DNA of 64,000 nucleotides, from contig NWQL01000002.1 in NCBI GenBank assembly GCA_002798175.1, forward strand, positions 609,606 to 673,605, in the 5' to 3' direction. Below the pieces are notes generated by a model. It ran no database searches, was not told the DNA's origin, and was given only the letters and a program-made list of their open reading frames with translations. Positions 63,510 to 64,000 of this stretch are shown piece after piece. Within the stretch, counting starts at the first letter, position 1; each line of letters begins with the position of its first letter. Position numbers and translations under genes: made by a program. Source of the DNA: Lysobacteraceae bacterium NML91-0213 (GTDB taxonomy: Bacteria; Pseudomonadota; Gammaproteobacteria; Xanthomonadales; Xanthomonadaceae).

Positions 63510-63877
63510 GCAACGGCCGGCCCGGCGAGGCCGGCGCGACCCGCGTCTGCCCGCACTGCAAGACCACCATCCTGCAGAGCGCGACGATCTGTCCGTCGTG
63601 CCGGCATTACCTGCGCTTCGATGCACCGGCCAGCGTGGCCGGTGCATCCAGCAAGGCGTTGCAGGTGGAAGGCACCATCCGCCACCCGGCGGAAGGTGGC
63701 GCATGGGAGTATTCGGTCGTGCTGGTGGTGCGCGACGAGGAAGGCAAGGAACTCAACCGGCAGGTGGTTGGCGTCGGCGCACTGTTCGGGGGCGACGAGC
63801 GCAGCTTCAGCCTGACCGTCGAGGTCACCCCGACCCACGACACCCGGCGACCGGGCAAACGCGGGCTGCGGCACTAG
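63506..63877 (+). CDS. zinc-ribbon protein coupled to bactofilin
   Basis: A 123-residue protein from a GTG that overlaps the bactofilin stop. The zinc ribbon is CPHCKTTILQSATICPSC (two CxxC). Then comes a beta-rich domain: IRHPAEGGAWEYSVVLVVRD, GVGALFGGDERSFSLTVEVT. Genes of this type accompany bactofilins in xanthomonads, so a role in bactofilin filament function is a fair inference; no enzyme motif. Confidence 0.8.
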   Translation: MSNGRPGEAGATRVCPHCKTTILQSATICPSCRHYLRFDAPASVAGASSKALQVEGTIRHPAEGGAWEYSVVLVVRDEEGKELNRQVVGVGALFGGDERSFSLTVEVTPTHDTRRPGKRGLRH

Positions 63878-63879
63878 CT

Positions 63880-64000
63880 GTGATCTCTCAGTAGGTTGTT
63901 CATCCGGGGTGATCCCGGAAGACTGGAGGTGCGAATCAGCCACCCCTCCAGGAGCCCCGGATGAACCTGCATAAACATGCCCGTCTTACGCCTCGCGGTC
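63880..64000 (+). mobile_element. left end of an IS481-type insertion sequence
   Basis: The region after 63880 begins TGTGATCTCTCAGTAGGTTG, has GGAGCC ahead of an ATG, and the reading frame from 63961 encodes MNLHKHARLTPRG, very close to the typical start of IS481-family transposases (MNxHKNARLTPxGR). The window stops 13 codons in. The precise left terminus is not certain. It abuts the zinc-ribbon gene stop. Confidence 0.85.
63961..64000 (+). CDS. IS481-family transposase, N-terminal start only
   Basis: Thirteen codons (MNLHKHARLTPRG) run off the right edge of the window; the HTH and DDE domains lie outside it. Recognised by the highly conserved N-terminal run of the family. Confidence 0.8.
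   Translation, partial: MNLHKHARLTPRG

Noticed and set aside
63470..63515. tRNA-like sequence (GGACTCGAACCCGCC) on the strand opposite the end of bactofilin
   Set aside because: The apparent T-arm does not pair, no acceptor stem or anticodon arm can be drawn, and the bases are read in frame as the bactofilin C-terminus.

Overview
The window is high-GC DNA (third codon positions are mostly G or C). The gene complement and repeats point to a gammaproteobacterium of the Xanthomonadaceae, of the Lysobacter/Luteimonas kind; this is inferred from protein resemblance, not from a marker gene. I see no rRNA or tRNA genes and no CRISPR array.

Layout. 1-15.9 kb is mostly chromosomal housekeeping: two pseudouridine synthases, a YajD-type HNH nuclease, an SSS transporter with a small partner (the transporter seems to have lost its first membrane helix), RIO kinase plus RlmF, a DNA-glycosylase-like protein, a TrmY-like methyltransferase, GDPD, an Old Yellow Enzyme, a hibernation factor, glutaminase and a lipoprotein metallopeptidase. 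15.9-22.1 kb is a nitric oxide reductase operon (41-residue membrane protein, di-haem norC, norB, norQ, norD) divergent from an azurin lipoprotein that could feed it electrons. 22.1-28.2 kb holds periplasmic and signalling proteins, a decayed M20 amidohydrolase and an array of 21-bp palindromes.

28.2-43.9 kb is an accessory region. It starts with an EcoRII-like restriction-modification locus (Dcm-type methylase, Vsr, EcoRII-like nuclease). A close-packed three-gene unit follows directly: a GHKL ATPase, an unrecognised protein and a DUF6339-like protein. This is my best candidate for an uncharacterised defence module. A diverged, truncated copy of its last gene and of the neighbouring gene lies 6.5 kb downstream. 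Between the two copies are two REP-associated tyrosine transposases (RAYTs), their REP sequences and a diguanylate cyclase. The region ends with an IS3 fragment and a low-GC pair, a radical SAM protein plus a membrane protein, abutting the stop codon of icmF.

43.9-63.9 kb is core again. The fused isobutyryl-CoA mutase icmF carries two REP-type elements inside its reading frame and is preceded by a seven-copy REP-pair array. After it come a C1-peptidase/hydrolase fusion, a phospholipase D, and a branched-chain amino acid/acyl-CoA catabolic group (leucine dehydrogenase, isovaleryl-CoA dehydrogenase, thiolase, carboxylase beta subunit). That group is interrupted by a subtilisin autotransporter and two Ala-rich lipoproteins. 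A bactofilin pair and the left end of an IS481-type element close the window.
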